9,507 bases of DNA from Chromatiales bacterium (GTDB taxonomy: Bacteria > Pseudomonadota > Gammaproteobacteria > Chromatiales > Chromatiaceae). A program made the position numbers and the translations under genes. How positions within the stretch are numbered: position 1 is the first letter of the stretch; each line of letters opens with the position of its first letter. Of the stretch, positions 7,263-9,507 are shown one piece after another. The stretch is from contig JAHEIA010000074.1 in the NCBI GenBank assembly GCA_024639625.1, positions 1 through 9,507 of the forward strand, in the 5' to 3' direction. A model generated the notes under the pieces. The model saw only the letters and a list, made by a program, of their open reading frames with translations, was not told the origin of the DNA and made no database searches.

Positions 7263-7293
7263 GAGTATGGCGTGCCCGCCGGGGGAGCCTGGT

Positions 7294-7488
7294 TCAGTCG
7301 ATTAGCTCGTACTCGGCACCGCAGTAAGGGCAAACCGCGTGCCCGGTCGCCTCGATAGGGAGAAACACCCGGGGGTGCATGTTCCAGAGCTCCGTCGCCG
7401 GGGTAGGGCACGCCAGGGGGAGGTCCTTGCGGCTCACCCGGAGCTTCATTCCGTCGCCGGACTGGGGCTGTTTGGCTGGTTCCGCCAT
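7294..7488 (-). CDS. Small CHCC-type zinc-finger protein (zf-CHCC family, 64 aa)
   Basis: Probable zinc-binding protein of the zf-CHCC domain family, related to the C-terminal part of the mitochondrial complex I subunit NDUFS6. Its bacterial role is unknown. Likely ligands are C27, H38, C53 and C56 (C-x10-H-x14-C-x2-C), seen in LACPTP, MHPRVFLPI and AVCPYCGAEYELID. The first 20 residues are polar and probably disordered. The ATG at 7488 is preceded by GAGGA (7497-7501, minus strand) with 8-nt spacing. It sits 37 nt after ilvE and 31 nt before waaF, so it is probably cotranscribed with both. The same placement occurs in Pseudomonas, as I recall. Confidence 0.9.
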   Translation of the reverse strand: MAEPAKQPQSGDGMKLRVSRKDLPLACPTPATELWNMHPRVFLPIEATGHAVCPYCGAEYELID

Positions 7489-7525
7489 CGGCTAAATCCT
7501 CGTTGGAAAAAACCCGCTTTGCGAA

Positions 7526-8449
7526 CTATACATAGGTCAGCCAGTGGCTGTTTTCTGTGCGCCGGCCGTGCACCTGGTCGAAGTACAGCCCCTGCAGACG
7601 TTCCGTTATTGGTCCGCGGCTGCCGCTGCCGATAACACGTCCGTCGATCTCACGGATCGGCGTGACCTCCGCGGCGGTACCGGTGAAAAACGCCTCGTCG
7701 GAGATATACACCTCGTCCCGGGTAATGCGCTTCTCGGCCACCGGGACACCGAGTTCCTGACACAGGGTCAAGACCGTCTTCCGGGTGATGCCGTCGAGAG
7801 CGGACGTGAGGTCGGGCGTGTACACTCGGCCACCGCGCACGATGAAGAAATTCTCGCCGCTTCCTTCCATCACATAGCCGTCGTCGTCGAGCAACAGGGC
7901 CTCGTCGTAGCCGCAGTCCAAGGCCTCTTTCAAGGCCAGCATGGAGTTCATGTAATTGCCGTTGGCTTTGGCACGGCACATGGTGATATTGACATGATGA
8001 CGCGTGAAAGAGGACACCCGGATGCGGATGCCCTTCTGCATATTCTCGGCCCCTAGATAAGAGCCCCACTCCCAGGCGGCTACCATGGCGTGCACGCGGA
8101 GATTGTCGGCGCGCAACCCCATGCCCTCGGAGCCGAAAAAGCACATCGGGCGGATGTAGCCGGACTTGAGGCCGTTGTCACGCACCACCACCTGTTGCGC
8201 CTGATTCAAGGTTTCTTTGTCGTAGGGCATCGGCATGCCGAGGATATGGGCGGAGTCGAACAGGCGATCGGTATGATCCTGGAGACGAAAGATCGCGGTT
8301 CCCTGCTCCGTCTGGTAGGCTCGCACCCCCTCGAACACCCCCATTCCATAGTGCAGGGTGTGCGTCAAGACATGCACCTTCGCTTCACGCCAGGGCACGA
8401 GTTCGCCATCGAGCCAGATCACCCCGTCACGGTCTGCCATCGTCGACAT
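7526..8449 (-). CDS. ilvE: Branched-chain amino acid aminotransferase (PLP fold type IV)
   Basis: Cytoplasmic PLP enzyme that exchanges the amino group between glutamate and the 2-oxo acids of valine, leucine and isoleucine, the last step of their synthesis. The 307 residues match the family (about 307-309). N-terminal IWLDGELVPW leads to the THTLHYGMGVFEGVRAY substrate/cofactor segment (29-45). The Schiff-base lysine is K161 in CRAKANGNYMNS, EGSGENFF includes E195, and the phosphate-binding loops are DGITRKTV (219-226) and GTAAEVTPI (257-265). The start at 8449 is preferred over the internal ATG at 8440, because GGGAG (8456-8460) lies 6 nt before it. It follows glnE after 63 nt. Confidence 0.97.
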   Translation of the reverse strand: MSTMADRDGVIWLDGELVPWREAKVHVLTHTLHYGMGVFEGVRAYQTEQGTAIFRLQDHTDRLFDSAHILGMPMPYDKETLNQAQQVVVRDNGLKSGYIRPMCFFGSEGMGLRADNLRVHAMVAAWEWGSYLGAENMQKGIRIRVSSFTRHHVNITMCRAKANGNYMNSMLALKEALDCGYDEALLLDDDGYVMEGSGENFFIVRGGRVYTPDLTSALDGITRKTVLTLCQELGVPVAEKRITRDEVYISDEAFFTGTAAEVTPIREIDGRVIGSGSRGPITERLQGLYFDQVHGRRTENSHWLTYV

Positions 8450-8455
8450 TGCATT

Positions 8456-8460
8456 CTCCC
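8456..8460 (-). promoter_or_regulatory. Ribosome-binding site of ilvE
   Basis: GGGAG on the minus strand, 6 nt before the ATG at 8449, decides this start over the in-frame ATG three codons later. An out-of-frame ATG (8452-8454) sits between the two and is presumably not used. Confidence 0.65.
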
Positions 8461-8512
8461 GAAGCCAAACGGGCGGTAACTAGATTTCCCGCAGGTAGCC
8501 TGAACCCGAACC

Positions 8513-9507
8513 TCAAGTTGCGGCAGACTCGTCTTCCTGCTCCATGAGACAGCGCCAAGCCGCTATCACCCACCCGCGCTCCGGCAAAAATTGCTGGTCC
8601 GAAACCAAGCCGGGAAGATCCTGCAGGGTATTGCGATGGTAAGCGGCGCGAAACGCTCGATAGGCGTCCGCCAGTTGTCCCGCAGTCGCCGTCTGCAAAA
8701 GATCGTTGCGGGCAAGTCCTTCGATCAATCGGATATTGTCGGTAAAGTCCAACAGATCAGGATAGGCATGGGCCCAGCGCAGGATCAAGTATTGAACCAT
8801 AAATTCGATATCGGCGATACCGCCCGCGCCCTGCTTGAGATCGAATTGCCCCGCACCGGTCTTGTCGAGTTCCCGGCGCATGCGGCGCCGCATGTCCCGT
8901 ACCTCCCCACACAACTGTTGCGGCTCACGCTCGCGGAGCAGTACGCGGCGCCGAATCTCCGCAAAACGTTGCTTTACCGCTGGATCCCCGGCCACCACCC
9001 GGGCCCGAATCAGCGCCTGATGCTCCCAGGTCCACGCCTCCTTGGACTGGTACTCGTCGAAGGCCCCCAGGGAGCTGACCAGCATCCCCGCATTGCCGTT
9101 CGGGCGCAATCGCATGTCCACCTCGTACAGCACTCCCGAAGGCGTCTGGGTATTCAACATATGGATGATGCGCCGCCCGAGGCGGGCGTAGAATACATCG
9201 TTCGCCAAAGGGCTCGGGCCGTCTGTCTGTGCGCCAAGCTCCTGACCACCATGCAGGAACACCAGATCCAGGTCCGATCCGTAGCCAAGCTCGATCCCAC
9301 CCAGCTTGCCGTAGCCGACTACGACGAAGCTGCTTTTCCCGCCCAGCACCTGCGTCGGTCGACCATGTTTGCCGAGCAAATGGCCCCAGGCCAACTGCAT
9401 CACCCGCCCAAGCACCGCTTCAGCGATATCGGTAAGGTAATCGCTGACCACCATCAGGGGTATGGTCCCCGTGATATCGGCTGATGCAACGCGCAGGATG
9501 TTGCTTT
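8513..9507 (-). CDS. glnE: Glutamine synthetase adenylyltransferase, C-terminal part (5' end off the right edge)
   Basis: Bifunctional enzyme that adenylylates and deadenylylates glutamine synthetase in response to PII protein and glutamine. The window holds the last 330 codons of a protein usually about 950 residues long, so only the C-terminal adenylylating half is visible. The frame runs beyond the ATG at 9454 to the edge, reading SNILRVASADITGTIPL, which matches internal GlnE sequence; 9454 is therefore not the start. The nucleotidyltransferase core GYGKLGGIELGYGSDLDLVF includes the metal-binding aspartates of SDLDLVFLHGG (visible residues 78 and 80), with a third acidic site in YEVDMRLRP. 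Further hallmarks are EAWTWEHQALIRARVV and FDLKQGAGGIADIEFMVQY, followed by the C-terminal helical regulatory part. The stop is TGA at 8513. ilvE follows 63 nt downstream with no evident terminator, so readthrough is possible. Confidence 0.97.
   Translation of the reverse strand, partial: SNILRVASADITGTIPLMVVSDYLTDIAEAVLGRVMQLAWGHLLGKHGRPTQVLGGKSSFVVVGYGKLGGIELGYGSDLDLVFLHGGQELGAQTDGPSPLANDVFYARLGRRIIHMLNTQTPSGVLYEVDMRLRPNGNAGMLVSSLGAFDEYQSKEAWTWEHQALIRARVVAGDPAVKQRFAEIRRRVLLREREPQQLCGEVRDMRRRMRRELDKTGAGQFDLKQGAGGIADIEFMVQYLILRWAHAYPDLLDFTDNIRLIEGLARNDLLQTATAGQLADAYRAFRAAYHRNTLQDLPGLVSDQQFLPERGWVIAAWRCLMEQEDESAAT

Noticed and set aside
8450..8512. Terminator or promoter between glnE and ilvE
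   Set aside because: Only a 4-bp CAGG/CCTG hairpin (8492-8502) is present, with no T-run, and no convincing -35/-10 pair can be read.
8591..9484. 297-codon open frame on the plus strand
   Set aside because: Antisense to glnE, which matches GlnE across its whole visible length.
1..9507. Mobile element, phage defence system or CRISPR array
   Set aside because: No transposase, integrase, direct repeat array or defence-type gene is visible. Every long stretch is accounted for by housekeeping or LPS core genes in a conserved order.

Overview
This window looks like chromosomal DNA from a GC-rich gammaproteobacterium (about 60-65% GC by eye). The products most resemble those of Pseudomonas and of purple-sulfur-type gammaproteobacteria. 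The gene order closely matches the inner-core lipopolysaccharide (LPS) locus of Pseudomonas aeruginosa, as I recall it: glnE, ilvE, small zinc finger, waaF, waaC, waaG, waaP, further sugar kinases, carbamoyltransferase. The exact genus cannot be fixed from the sequence alone.

All eight genes lie on the minus strand, so transcription runs from the right edge to the left edge. From right to left they are: the 3' part of glnE (glutamine synthetase adenylyltransferase, cut by the right edge); ilvE (branched-chain aminotransferase); a 64-residue CHCC zinc-finger protein; waaF and waaC (heptosyltransferases II and I); waaG (core glycosyltransferase); a 740-residue protein that joins a WaaP heptose kinase to two more kinase-like domains; and a NodU/CmcH-type carbamoyltransferase cut by the left edge. 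Gaps are short: 63 nt between glnE and ilvE, 37 between ilvE and the zinc finger, and 31 between the zinc finger and waaF. waaF, waaC, waaG and waaP overlap by 4 nt at each junction (ATGA, GTGA, ATGA). The only sizeable non-coding stretch is 178 nt in front of the carbamoyltransferase; it holds an 18-nt perfect palindrome. No stretch longer than 300 nt lacks a gene. I saw no tRNA, rRNA, insertion sequence, CRISPR array or convincing factor-independent terminator.

The LPS genes form one pathway. WaaC and WaaF add the two L-glycero-D-manno-heptoses to Kdo2-lipid A, WaaG adds the first outer-core sugar, the kinase protein phosphorylates the heptoses, and the carbamoyltransferase probably carbamoylates heptose II as in Pseudomonas. 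glnE and ilvE belong to nitrogen control and branched-chain amino acid metabolism and appear to be conserved neighbours rather than pathway partners. The most unusual item is the single-chain triple kinase. In P. aeruginosa the corresponding activities are encoded by separate genes (waaP and its downstream kinase-like neighbours).
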